A stretch of 64,000 nucleotides of DNA from Phytophthora colocasiae (GCA_018806915.1 JAGKQI010000090.1:372001-436000); one strand, 5' to 3'; shown: positions 1 to 9,284, counted from the first letter of the stretch. The notes: generated by a model not told the origin, from the sequence alone. A program made the numbers and translations.

Positions 1-1
1 G

Positions 2-1390
2 CTGGACCGTATACCCCGACCGAGTGGCCTGCCGTTTCGTGTCACACCGGGGACCGTTCGCCAGTTACAGGATATCCTTCACCGCCGATTGCACGAGCAC
101 GAGCTCACCCGCTGCGATCGGTTGGCCTCGACCTTTCTTCAGGCCGGTATTCGACCGCCGAAGTGCATTCTGTCCGCAACTGGCCCAACACAACTCACCT
201 CTTCCGTCGATAGTGAGTTATGCAGCGCCCTCTCCACGCTAGTGGAGAAAACGTCCTTGTCGCTCGCCGCCACGATCGCGCTATGGCGCAACGAAACAAC
301 AGGCGATCCCCGACCAAACAAGGCGCTAGATCCAGTATGGCTCGACATTCTACTGCATGGGTATCGTCACCAAGACCTGGTTGTGGCTGTAGCAACAAGA
401 GGTGTTGCACACAAACTGAACTCCCCACGGCCACCGGATGGAAATCACGTCCGGAACCATACAAGCGCACGGAAGTATACCCAAGCATTAATTCGCAGTC
501 TTTCCGATGGACAAGCTTCAGGGACATACCTTATTCTCGAACTACCGACGGCTCTACGATGGTCGGAACTTCGCTTTAGCCCGTTTGGGTGCGTCCCTAA
601 GAAAGACGTCGACCCTCTCATCGAAGCACGGCTCATCCATGACCTGTCGTACCCTTGCGAGACATCGACGAATGCAAAATCAATTCCTGCTGACTTGCCC
701 GCAATAGAATATGAATCTGCTCGACGCCTCGCGGAGAGAATTGAAGTTTTAGCCCGCCAGTACCCTCGTCTACAAGTCAAGATTCTGAAAGGCGATGTGA
801 AAAGCGCATTTCGACTTATATCAGTGGATGCTAAGCTGGCCGCCCATTTTGCCGGATCGTGTGGGGGCTTGGCTATAGTCGACATGGCTCTCCCGTTCGG
901 TTGGACTGGTTCACCAGCTCATTATGGTGCGTTCGGTGGTGCTATTTCGTTTCTGGTGTCCCGAGAGAGCCCAAAGTCGCTGGATCCCATCGAACAGGAC
1001 GATGAGTCGTTCTTCTCGTTTGTGTGGGTAGACGACCACATTCTTCTCGAAGTTGATCGTGGAAACAGATTGGCTCTAGCAGAAACTGCTCTTCGATTGA
1101 GCATGATCGCTACGCTGGGGCCAAAATCAATCAACGAAAAGAAATTTTCTTCATGGTCTACCAGACTCGTTGCCCTAGGCTTAGCTTGGGATACAGAACG
1201 CCGTACGGTATCGATTCCGGCAGACAAAGTACATAAAGCTCTCAACCGGATCACAGATGCTTTGTCACATCCAACGGTGTCTCGCCACCAAGTTGAGAAA
1301 CTCTTGGGATCCCTACGTTACTTGGCGATTTGCTGTCGGTCGACACGCGCATTTCTCCAGCGTCTCCACCAATTGTGGCGACGTTCGTCA
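2..1390 (+). CDS. Reverse transcriptase of DIRS-like element (5' partial)
   Basis: This frame is open from the window edge, so the start lies upstream. The RT palm is visible: the block GCVPKKD with LIHDLSYP (about 585-650), the first catalytic segment GDVKSAFRL (about 790-815), the ALPFGW motif (about 885-905), and the catalytic pair in FVWVDDHILLE (about 1018-1050), a VDD version of the usual YxDD. It would copy the element RNA into DNA. The frame stays open to 1615, but after about 1370 it no longer encodes family-like sequence. RNase H continues in another frame, implying a one-base shift or programmed shift at 1360-1400. RT assignment is firm; function of this copy is doubtful. Confidence 0.8.
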
Positions 1391-1980
1391 CGATTCCAGA
1401 GTATTCGACTCCTCAGGATGCTCGTCACGATCTTCGCTGGGTGGCTTCGCTTCTTCAGAATGGCGCAGCGAACAGGGTACCAACGAGCATCATGGCCGAA
1501 ATGCTGGAACCAGCTGTGCATTTGTTCATGGATGCAAGCAACGAAGGCCTCGCTGTCCTCTATCCGGCTGCTCGTGAGTATATCCGACTTCAATTTGACG
1601 AGGAAGAACGTCTAGCAATGAAGTTGTCAACCGCCGGTAGCACTTCGTGGTTCAGTATCAATGTACGTGAAGCGTTAAGCGCTGTACTCGCTGTGCTCGT
1701 ATGGGGACCTCAATGGCAAGCCACCTGTCGTCCGAAAGACAGACCGCTGCACGTGCGATGCTGGATCGACAATGCCTCCGCGGTCGCCTGGCTAGGAAAT
1801 CACAATACCAAAAATCTAGCCGGCCAAGAGCTTACGAGAGTCTTGTCCTGCGCAGAACTATCGTTCAATCTACACGTAACAACCAAGCACCTCGACGGCT
1901 CGTCTAACTACCTCGCGGACCTCGGATCAAGAGCGTGGACTGGACCAACTCTACAGAAATGGACTAATCGTATGCGTTTA
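1390..1980 (+). CDS. RNase H domain of DIRS-like element
   Basis: This segment continues the RT polyprotein in a different frame (open 1330-2481, family-like to about 1980). The four acidic RNase H positions can be seen: D in LFMDASNEG (about 1520), E in INVREALSAV (about 1670), D in CWIDNASAVAWL (about 1765), and D in NYLADLGSR (about 1915). It would degrade the RNA strand during reverse transcription. Beyond about 1980 the recombinase takes over in the third frame; such overlap is common in this family. A methyltransferase-like domain, present in some DIRS elements, was not seen here. Confidence 0.75.
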
Positions 1981-3137
1981 TGGTGCCAACAGGATATTCC
2001 AACCGAATTCCGCAAGATCTACAAGCAAAAATTGCCGTCCTGCAATGGCAGTCACTCGCCGACACGTCACGCCAAAGGTATCTCAACACATGGAGACAAT
2101 GGTGTCGGTTCTGCTATCGCCATGGCTTCAAGCAGTGGCTATCACCAACCGACCCAGAACAGCAATCCATACAACTCACTATGTTTGCAGTTGAGTGCTG
2201 GCAAGGCCGTAACGAGAACGCGAATAATCGAGTTGACACCGTACGGGCTAAACTCAGCCATGTCCGATGGTGTCATCAGCTTCGTGCCGGATTCCGACCG
2301 TCATTACAACCACAACACGAGCTGGTCATCCATGGCATGCAACGTCTCAGTCCCCCACGACGGAAACGGGCAGCAGTCTCCATCGACATGCTTCGGAAGA
2401 TCGCCTCATCAGCCGACATGTCCATCGCCCAGCACCGCGTCATTTGTGGGGCTGCGCTCCTGGGCTTCTTCTTTTGTCTGAGAGGATCCGAGTACCTCTG
2501 TTCAAGAGGCAAGCGACATTCATACTGCCTTCAAGTCGGTGACGTTATCGTACGTGACATTAACGGTGGGGACACACTCAGCTTCAACAAGGCAGCGTCA
2601 GTACAGATCACACTAAGAGGAAGCAAGACCGACCAATCAGGACGAACAAGCACCCGCGTGCTGTTGAAAAGCGGATTGGCTCCTATATGTCCCGTTTTCG
2701 CTGCTCTACTACTTCAACGCAACGCGATCCGGCTTGGTTTGGCGCCTGAGTCACCTCTGTGCTCCATCGGTTACCGGCAACTGTTATCGTCAGAGACAAT
2801 GACGAAGGTTCTGCGTGCCTCAGCATTACAAACCGGCGAGGATCCAGCACGAATTTCGACACATTCACTTCGAACGGGAGGCGCGACAGCTCTACATACC
2901 GCCGGAGTAGACGCGGACACGATACGAATGCACGGGCGTTGGTCTTCTGACGCTTACAAGGTATACATCCGAGAAGCTCCAGCGTCGGCACTTCAACTCG
3001 CCAAGCTCATGGGCAATGCATCTACCAAGCAAAGTCGAACCAACCTTACACGTGGGGCAACACGAGCACAAGCGCTCGAGGGTTCGATCAATACCAGCTT
3101 ACTATTTGCATCCCCAAGAAACATGTCAACGTGCTGA
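1980..3137 (+). CDS. Tyrosine recombinase of DIRS-like element
   Basis: The 385-codon frame begins inside the RNase H end. Its N-terminal half has a SAM-like core-binding region (LADTSRQRYLNTW, about 2050). The catalytic half shows R in FFFCLRGSEY (about 2470), the box THSLRTGG (H-x-x-R, about 2860), a second basic box HGRWSSDAY (about 2930), and the nucleophile candidate Y in YKVYIRE (about 2960). Such enzymes integrate circular retroelement DNA through a phosphotyrosine link and make no target duplication. The reading frame looks uninterrupted, so the recombinase may be the best-preserved part of this element. The stop at 3135-3137 lies inside the first 89-bp repeat. Confidence 0.85.
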   Translation: MVPTGYSNRIPQDLQAKIAVLQWQSLADTSRQRYLNTWRQWCRFCYRHGFKQWLSPTDPEQQSIQLTMFAVECWQGRNENANNRVDTVRAKLSHVRWCHQLRAGFRPSLQPQHELVIHGMQRLSPPRRKRAAVSIDMLRKIASSADMSIAQHRVICGAALLGFFFCLRGSEYLCSRGKRHSYCLQVGDVIVRDINGGDTLSFNKAASVQITLRGSKTDQSGRTSTRVLLKSGLAPICPVFAALLLQRNAIRLGLAPESPLCSIGYRQLLSSETMTKVLRASALQTGEDPARISTHSLRTGGATALHTAGVDADTIRMHGRWSSDAYKVYIREAPASALQLAKLMGNASTKQSRTNLTRGATRAQALEGSINTSLLFASPRNMSTC

Positions 3138-3145
3138 AGGAAATG
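3057..3145 (+). repeat. 89-bp direct repeat, first copy (candidate B1)
   Basis: Identical by eye to 3362-3450. The recombinase stop codon lies within it. The 216-bp between the copies would correspond to an A2 segment in a PAT/Ngaro arrangement, though the matching A1 is outside the window. Confidence 0.8.
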
Positions 3146-3361
3146 GGCATCTGTCGGCTACAGCCGAAGAGCTGGTTTTCGGAGCACGAGGAATGGGGCT
3201 TCATCCAGATGTACACTATCCAGAGAAAAGGGAGCTCTGCCACCAACCACAAACGGACAGACGTCCTCGCTACCGCAGTCGATACGCGGGACCTCCAGTA
3301 GCTTTAGCAAAGTAGTCATTTCCGCTTTTACTTCGTCGAAAACACCCACCACTCCACACCC

Positions 3362-3450
3362 GCAACACGAGCACAAGCGCTCGAGGGTTCGATCAATACC
3401 AGCTTACTATTTGCATCCCCAAGAAACATGTCAACGTGCTGAAGGAAATG
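3362..3450 (+). repeat. 89-bp direct repeat, second copy (candidate B2, element 3' end)
   Basis: Second copy of 3057-3145. It ends exactly where effector-like coding sequence begins (3451), so 3450/3451 is the likely right junction of the retroelement. Confidence 0.75.
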
Positions 3451-3797
3451 ACACGGTTGCTGCTGCTGCTGCCACTTCCAACCAGGCCAAGATCTCCAAG
3501 ATGGTGCTGAGCACCCCGAGCCAGCGGCTTCTGAGGACCAACAAGTATCCCGTCGAAAAGGAAGAAGACTAGTCTGAGGACTCGGTGGACGTCGAGGAAC
3601 GCGGTTTCGCAACTCATGACGAAGAGGAGTTGGAAGAACGCAGCCCTTTGTCTGGCGCTACCGTGGAGAAACTTGAAAAAATTGCAAGTGGTTGGGGAAC
3701 TACTTATGCGAGAGTTGTTATGGGTCGATCATCAGTCTCGCAAGCCAAGGCCGGCGCATTGATTGCCTTGCGTGATGCGTACATCAGTGGAAGCTAA
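3450..3797 (+). pseudogene. RXLR-dEER effector remnant (duplication copy A)
   Basis: In the frame starting at 3450 an Ala-rich tract is followed by an RLLR motif (3525-3536), then an acidic stretch, an in-frame TAG (3570-3572), and a VEER motif (EER at 3594-3602) leading into an alpha-helical C-terminal domain. RXLR and EER mark secreted oomycete effectors that act in plant cells. Three defects are visible: the signal peptide is missing because the DIRS-like element abuts at 3450; the TAG lies between RXLR and EER; and compared with the copy at 47.63 kb an 8-bp loss near 3797 brings an early stop. Downstream sequence to about 4350 is collinear with 47.9-48.4 kb. The effector assignment is strong; non-function is near certain. 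Confidence 0.7.
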
Positions 3798-3839
3798 GCA
3801 GGCGGCAAAGATGGCGGTGTTGCGCGCGAACAATTCCTA

Positions 3840-5420
3840 GAAACCACTTCTGCTGCGAACGTGTCCAGTCCTGAACAAGTAACATGTGATCTTTTCAAGT
3901 GCTCTGACCTTTTTGCACATTGTTGTGTCTTTGGCTGTGGGGTTATCAATCCGATTTATTGTACATTTTTCATAGGTTTGTTTGGGGGTATTGAACTCAT
4001 CTGGATGTTCACGAACGTTGCCTTCAAGAGATATCTGTAATTTCTCTTTCTCGCTTAGAATAATTTATCTTCTATAACGACAATGCTGGTAGCTCTTGAG
4101 TCAGTAGCCGACATTTGTTTAAGGAAAGTATAATATAAACCAAGGGTTTTATAGCCTCTCGAATCGACTGTACCTTCACTTCTCCCGAGCTGCTTTTCTT
4201 TTTTAACGTCGCCGAGCTCTATTTTTGTGTGTATCGTCAGGAAGTTTGCACATTCAACCACCAGCGCTTCTTTCTACTATAAAGATCATAAAATAGCTGG
4301 TTCTATTTTTCAGATCCTACATTTGCTGAAACCGGGGTCCAGTCATTTTGAAGGCGATGTAGACATATTCGACCCCATTTTCCAGCGTATCGGTCTCTAG
4401 GACTATAACATGCTGGCTACAGAATGGTCCTGTTCTTGAAGTATGAACTGTTAATGACTACAGAAACTTTAATTTCGAATGTGACAGAACTTGCTGTATT
4501 TCTTCTTTGAAGTGTTATCAAATGCAAATGATAATAAAAACACGCGACGGCTCTCGGATGAAATCTTGAAACCTGGGGAAACATTGAATGGCACTTGATG
4601 TTGTGAATTCCGAGTCTACTGGAATTCGCGCAAAGACAATCAGGCTCGTTCTGCCACATCATCGCACTCTGCTCAATCCAAATTTTTCACCTGGCCCACA
4701 CAGCCATTTGGGAAATTCTCCGGCATCCGCATCTGGCGCAGGGTTTGGTAATTTTCCGTAACTATTGCCGATATTGGCAATGTCATATTGCAATAATTTA
4801 TTGCTCCTCAACCCCAATAACATGCAATTTTTTATATAGGTCAATCTTGGCTATAGCCAAATGTCGTTGACATGTGTGGTTGTTTTGGCAATGGATGGTA
4901 GCGAGAACTATCGCCAAACGGGTGGTGTGGCCACGTTTGCACACAGGGCACACGGGTTATTACAGTTGCTTGTCATTTCCTAACTGAAATACTACTGTAG
5001 TATATTATATCAGTTGATTTGTGTGTTGTATGTATGATGTCGAGGAATTCGGACTATGACTTGTGTGTGTTGGTTGGAGAGGTTGGACGCGGTGGGAGGG
5101 TTCTCGAGGTAACCCCTCCTGAATCCAGGCGCATCGACAGCAACCAACTCGCTCAAAAACTCATGAGAAAAGACGACATAGTGTCACATATTCATGTGAC
5201 CTATGACATTGTCGAAAAATTGGCAATAACTCAATTATTTATTGGCTTGGATGAAGGCCTCCAATCCGTATGATATTGTATTTTTCCTACATCCCTGATC
5301 TGGCGTCCAAAGACACTTGAAATCCTAAGAATTGTGGCTCAAAGGGCAAGTCGAATCGCGATTGAAGTCGTCAAGTACTTCTCAGTGTCTTTAGCAGTCT
5401 CTAAGAGGCCATCTTAGCGC
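3840..5420. other. Non-coding part of duplication copy A
   Basis: I see no supportable gene. The short frames here (for example 5019-5273 plus) lack recognisable motifs. Small palindromes are present, such as TTGGCTATAGCCAA near 4850. The whole stretch recurs at 47.9-48.4, 57.8-57.9 and 61.37-62.33 kb. Confidence 0.6.
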
Positions 5421-5426
5421 GTCTCC

Positions 5427-5749
5427 TTAGATCTTGACAACGTTGTCGTAGAGCGGAACAACTCCCTCCTGAGAGAAGTATTCGAGGAACTCGCGCATCT
5501 TACCTTAAGAACAAGGAGAAGAGTTTCGGCTCTTTTGAAGAAAATATCACCAAGAACCCAGAGCTTGTCAAGCAGGTCAATCAGCTGCTCAAGGAGCTTG
5601 AGCCTTTGCTGCACTCGAATCACTCGGTGAACGCTGAGCTGAGTTACGATGACTTGGATCTGTTCGGACGTCTGCATGGGCTCACGCTTGTTAAAGGCGT
5701 CGAGTGGCCAGCGAAGGCGTGTATTCTGGAGGACTCCACACGAAGCTAA
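5427..5749. pseudogene. Glutaredoxin-2-like pseudogene with inverted 3' end (copy A)
   Basis: On the plus strand 5501-5749 encodes a segment like the helical C-terminal domain of glutaredoxin 2 (GrxB family): PELVKQVNQLLKELEPLL, then LSYDDLDLFGRLHGLTLV, then GVEWPAK near 5705-5725. The expected protein tail (EFLEYFSQEGVVPLYDNVV and stop) is found on the minus strand directly to the left, 5498-5427. The last exon part is therefore inverted relative to the body. The N-terminal thioredoxin-fold domain with the CPYC-type active site is absent. The same arrangement is present at 62.33-62.65 kb, so the rearrangement predates the duplication. Family call rests on pattern recognition only. Confidence 0.5.
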
Positions 5750-5888
5750 AGAACCAACTGTACCAAGCATTCAGGCAGACCAACGCTGAGAACCAACACT
5801 TTTGGGGTGCCATGCTGGACCCAACGCCTACCATTACTCTAGGGACAATCTGCGTTTGTATGAAAATAAAACTTGTTGAAACACCACA

Positions 5889-6769
5889 TTACTCGGGTCT
5901 GAACTTGTTGGCCTTCTTCATCTTCTCCACCAGCTGTCGGTCCTCTTCAAAGCGCTCACGAAGTGTCTTGAGCTCTGTTCGATGCAAGAAAAGAACAAAT
6001 TAGCTCCACATAACAACAAGTAAACCTCCCCCATTTCAACGTACGATCTCGCTTTTTCTTGCGGGTCTAGAAGTTGTCGAGCTCCTTGCTCTTCTGCTTC
6101 TTGGCCGGCTTAGCCAACACCTCCTCGGCTTGCACAATGCCGCGTTTCTTGGTGTTCACCACCGTCTGGAAGCCGTCGTCGTCCACGTGATTCTTCAGCT
6201 CTTCACGACGACGCTTGTCTTCCTCCTCCATCTCATCGAACGACGCCATGTAGCGATCAGCCAACTCCTTCACCACTGAAAGCCCCGGACGGTTGCGTCG
6301 GTACTTGGCCGCATATCCTATCATAAAAAAACAGCAAGAAACGATCAGAATTAACCCCTAAATGCTGTTCCGTACTCAATACATCTCACCTTGCAGTCCA
6401 CAAGGTTTGCCTGGTGCGGGGGTCTCCAAATTGTCCACTTGAAGCATCTTGTCCAGTGATTCCGGAGCTTTAAACACCACATGTGCCGTGTGGTTGGCTA
6501 CGTAATCCGTTGCAGCTTCTTCATCCTCGTCGTGCTCATTGAATAGACCTGTAGATCCCGCCACAACGTGCTGCACAGCCTCTCAGCCACTCTTCCGAGG
6601 CATTCGGTGGCAGATTCACGAGATATGCGGTGCGTCCAGCCGACAGATCGGACCCAGTGTCATTGCCAGGCTTGGTGTCGTGCTGTTTGGCGTAGATGAA
6701 GCGCTGGAACGAGCTGTGGGGCAGAGGAAGAGCGATGGCGTGATAGCCGCCGAACACCTTGGACGTCAT
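5889..6769 (-). pseudogene. RRP7-like rRNA-processing pseudogene (copy A)
   Basis: Broken paralogue of the intact gene at 62793-63702. Exon and intron positions are the same. Two changes disable it: a 20-bp deletion near 6577 removes codons after EEWLR and shifts the frame, and a 9-bp deletion near 6067 creates an in-frame TAG after DNF. The N-terminal RRM-like segment (TAYLVNLPPNASEEW) and the helical RRP7 segment (YRRNRPGLSVVKELADRY) remain recognisable. RRP7 proteins act in small-subunit pre-rRNA processing in the nucleolus. The 20-bp deletion is shared with the inverted fragment at 29.16-29.46 kb, showing that fragment came from this copy. Confidence 0.8.
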
Positions 6770-6819
6770 TGTCGGGACAATCGTGGAAATACGATGCGTA
6801 CCAAAATTCAGGCAAGCTC

Positions 6820-6905
6820 ATAGTTCACATCGCAGCAGCAGCATCGCCCAGAATGTCGTCAAGCTTAACACCGACGCCTTAGCGAGTCTCGAGACGCGAG
6901 TCATA
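6820..6905 (-). pseudogene. Fragment of a second effector paralogue
   Basis: The plus-strand sequence at 6826-6875 resembles the part of the neighbouring effector that encodes its DDIISDAAGAMKG segment (7390-7440), with several substitutions. Only about 25 codons are recognisable, minus strand, ending in a stop after an Ala/Met-rich stretch. This suggests that the effector was once part of a small local family. It is also present in the right arm (29023-29108). Confidence 0.45.
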
Positions 6906-6982
6906 CGTCATAACCCGAAAATGGTTCCGAGGACTCGCAAGCCAAGATCCAAGAGTACAAATTTCCTCGCAGCCAAGCGAAC

Positions 6983-7237
6983 ATGAAGATCTCCTCCATT
7001 GCTGCAGCGCTTTTGGCTTCCACTACCACTGCCGGCTTCGTCACAAACTTCGAGTTGGATGGTAGTCCGTTCTACGTTTTCGGCACCAACGCGTCCGAGA
7101 TCACTTGGAGCACCCGAGAACCTGCCACAATCTCGTTAAACAAAGAAGAAAGGTACAAATGCAGAGCAGACATGGGTAAATGTTGTGTTATTCATTTGAA
7201 ACTGATCGCATGTGCAATCTTCAAATTGGACATCTAG
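6983..7237 (+). pseudogene. Secreted GH5 mannanase-like N-terminal fragment
   Basis: The frame opens with a signal-peptide-like stretch (MKISSIAAALLASTTTAG), followed by FELDGSPFYVFGTNA, which resembles the first beta-strand region of GH5 endo-beta-1,4-mannosidases (typically NGSPFYFAGTNAYW). Homology stops after about 45 codons where sequence collinear with the effector 3' flank begins, so the enzyme domain is lost. It is convergent with the effector on the opposite strand. The family is inferred from a short motif; a different secreted hydrolase is possible. An identical copy lies at 28691-28945. Confidence 0.4.
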
Positions 7238-7280
7238 CTTGCTCTGCACTTGACACTCCAGGGACAATCTGGATGATCGC

Positions 7281-7628
7281 CTACGATCCTGAGGGCTTGA
7301 TGCGGCCATACGAAACCTTCTTGTACGCCTTCTTGAGTTCGTTGAGTCCATCCTGCCACATCTTAATTTGACTGTGGGTCATACCTTTCATCGCACCAGC
7401 AGCATCGCTTATGATGTCATCAGCGTTAACACCGATCTTTCTACCCAGAGAATTCAGTCGCTCGAGAGGGACGTTGCCGATTCCACGTTCTTCATCTTCG
7501 ACTGCGTGATGGTGCTTCCTCAGGTTACGGTGGCTGGGTTCATTGACAGATGCCACATTGGAGTCTGCAAGCGCACTGGTAGCCAGGAAGGCAGCGGCGA
7601 CAACGACGAAGAAGCGAGAAAGACGCAT
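7281..7628 (-). CDS. RXLR-type secreted effector, left-arm copy
   Basis: A 115-residue protein. I chose the ATG at 7628 because it places a hydrophobic signal peptide (MRLSRFFVVVAAAFLATSALA) at the very N-terminus; an in-frame ATG at 7748 would bury it. RNLR at residues 34-37 fits RXLR and DEER at 45-48 fits the dEER motif. Such proteins are secreted and enter host plant cells; the target is unknown. The C-terminal domain is short (about 65 residues) with an amphipathic WQDGLNELKKAYKK helix near the end. The protein differs from the copy at 28300-28647 by one residue (E versus K in that helix). No frameshift is seen. It lies between two pseudogene fragments. Confidence 0.8.
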   Translation of the reverse strand: MRLSRFFVVVAAAFLATSALADSNVASVNEPSHRNLRKHHHAVEDEERGIGNVPLERLNSLGRKIGVNADDIISDAAGAMKGMTHSQIKMWQDGLNELKKAYKKVSYGRIKPSGS

Positions 7629-7904
7629 ACGTGTTGGTTGTTGACTGTCGGTGCTTGAGGCTTTAGAGGCGAATTGGCAAGTGTGGGATATTGTACGAGA
7701 CGAGCTGTCGCCGACGGCGGCGACGTGCAGACTGCGACCTACCGACATCTACATGTACAGTATGTAGCGTAAATAGTGAACGGGTCGTAAGCTTATAACC
7801 TACTATATAGCATGGAACCAGGTCCACAACCACACAAGATGGAGATGGGCCAAGGTACTGAGCTTACCGACTAAAAATCCAGTACTTTGCTGCACCGCTC
7901 ATCG

Positions 7905-7965
7905 ATGGACAGCCTTCAGCCTTTAAAGGGCTGATGGACAGCCTTTAAAGGGCTGATGGACGACC
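7905..7965 (+). repeat. Short tandem repeat with TTTAAA core
   Basis: The unit GCCTTTAAAGGGCTGATGGACA is repeated about twice, preceded by a partial unit. It lies immediately outside the left inverted-repeat arm and is absent from the right arm boundary. Confidence 0.75.
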
Positions 7966-8035
7966 GATCGTATTATGTAAACGTTGCTCATCCAATAGTT
8001 AATCTTCTGACATTGATACTTTACAGCTTGAGGGG

Positions 8036-8085
8036 CTCGCCGGTGGCCCAGTGGATTAGCATCCGCTGATCCACGAACTGACCGA
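8036..8085 (+). other. tRNA 5'-half-like sequence
   Basis: GGTGGCCCAGTGGATTAGCA looks like a tRNA D-arm with an A-box, but no T-arm follows. It is preceded by TGATACTTTACAGCTTGAGG, a 20-mer also found at 18878-18897 next to a T-arm-like sequence. It may be a SINE or tRNA relic. Confidence 0.35.
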
Positions 8086-8424
8086 CCCCGCCTCCGTCGC
8101 CCTTTTCGACTTCTGCTCTCCTCTCTCACCGCTGCCCTTCTCTGTTCATTTCCCATCACTCACAAGCTCTTCTCTAATACATCGGGACCAATCAAGGCAC
8201 AACAACACGGAGACAAGACTCAAGGAGTTGGCGCGGTCGCAGTACACAGATTGACAGAAGGCTACGGCCGCTTTCCCGCAGGTGCAAAGCCTGTCCTGCG
8301 TGTGTAGACTGGTTATGTGAGAACGAATTAATAACGATTTTGGTAAAAGATAGAGAGTAGCTGTATTTGCACCGTCGGAGCAACCGTTGTAAAAACTTAT
8401 ACTACAGTAAGCAGTTTACTCGTC
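8086..8424. other. Unassigned flank of gypsy element
   Basis: I see no gene or repeat that I can name. It ends with the 4-bp CGTC that is repeated after the right LTR at 18140. Confidence 0.5.
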
Positions 8425-9255
8425 TGTAACAGGAGGACGCAGATGCTGGACACTCACGAGACGGACAGACGGGGAGGACGCTGGGAGAACCGTAGGGTAC
8501 GGACGAAGAGCGGCAGCACCTGTGAGAGAAGTCTCAGTGGTCCAAGTACTGGCGAACGTTCGTGGCGTGAGCCAATGAACGCCGTGGTCTTCTACGAGTA
8601 CATGTACTCGAGCGAGCGAGTGCACGAGTGCACGAGTCGGCGATGGGGCAGTGGAACGAGGATGGTTCCAGTCAGCTGCAGGATACTGGATACGATGGAC
8701 GATACCACCGGGACCTTGAAGAACGGGGACCAGCGAAGGAACGGAGAGCTAGAGAGCTCACTTGAGAACTGGCGGGCTGGTGGTCAAGTGGATCCCGGCG
8801 CTGCTTGAGAATTGGACGGCAGAAGCAAGCCACACGGAACGAGGAACAGGGTCGACAGGGCTTCGAGCGACGGTGACGGTAGCGCGTACTGAGCGGGCAA
8901 CAGGTGAGGCTGGACGGCGGAGAAGCAGGCGGCAGTAACGGACAGTACTTCGGTGAGTGCTTCCAGGAGCTGCGGGCGCTACTTCGCGTTGTCTGGACGT
9001 CTCGACGGTGTCGGCGGGCTTACACGAGCTGCACGGAACTAGAGCTAGAAGACTTGGTCGAAAGACGAGGTGTTAGACGATAGAAGTATTGTCTATTAAT
9101 AAATAGGGCCTAGCAGCTAAGCTACGGGTCCGGCGCAGCAACACGTGGTTGCTGTAGGCCAGCGAGAGAGTTTCGTGAAGTGAACGGGACGCAAGGAAGC
9201 CAAGAGCTATACGATTTGCTCAACGTGCCGGGCAAGATAATAGAAGCACGCTACA
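8425..9255 (+). repeat. Gypsy 5' LTR
   Basis: 831 bp, TG...CA termini. Near-identical to 17305-18139 (835 bp). The 3' half contains TATTAATAAATAGG (about 9092), possibly the polyadenylation region. Confidence 0.93.
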
Positions 9256-9273
9256 TGGTGGTCATACAGGGGC
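9256..9273 (+). promoter_or_regulatory. Gypsy primer-binding site
   Basis: TGGTGGTCATACAGGGGC immediately follows the left LTR. TGG matches the CCA end of a tRNA. I did not identify the tRNA. Confidence 0.65.
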
Positions 9274-9284
9274 AACTTCATAGA

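Larger units (their letters stand above)
1..3450 (+). mobile_element. DIRS/PAT-like tyrosine-recombinase retroelement, 3' part
   Basis: Reverse transcriptase, RNase H and tyrosine recombinase segments follow each other in three forward frames, the order known for DIRS-group retroelements, which integrate with a recombinase rather than a DDE integrase. The element enters from the left edge, so gag and the 5' terminus are outside. At the 3' end an 89-bp sequence occurs twice (3057-3145 and 3362-3450), which resembles the B1-A2-B2 'split direct repeats' of PAT/Ngaro types. Between RT and RNase H the frame changes near 1370, so this copy may be defective. The right end touches the effector remnant at 3451. 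Confidence 0.8.
3569..6800 (+). repeat. Segmental duplication, copy A
   Basis: Collinear and highly similar to 47615-63750 once the copia-3 and piggyBac P2 insertions there are removed. Homology begins at the CTAG around 3569 / 47615 and fades after the RRP7-like start codon (about 6800 / 63750). The orientation is direct. Copy A keeps the uninterrupted copia-3 target CATTT at 4344-4348 and a TTAA at 4469-4472 close to where P2 sits in copy B. Confidence 0.9.
6470..7904 (+). repeat. 1,435-bp inverted repeat, left arm
   Basis: Reverse complement of 28024-29458. Every landmark pair sums to 35928, so no indels separate the arms, and I noticed a single base difference (in the effector). The arm begins at the TTAA of the RRP7 pseudogene (6470) and ends before a short tandem repeat. 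Confidence 0.92.

Noticed and set aside
5019..5273. 84-codon plus frame in duplication copy A (and 61922-62158 in copy B)
   Set aside because: No recognisable motif, and a one-base indel (AAATTGG versus AAAATTGG) changes its end in copy B. Probably chance.
8443..8808. 121-codon frame inside both gypsy LTRs
   Set aside because: Lies wholly within the LTR, recurs at the other LTR, and has no protein signature.
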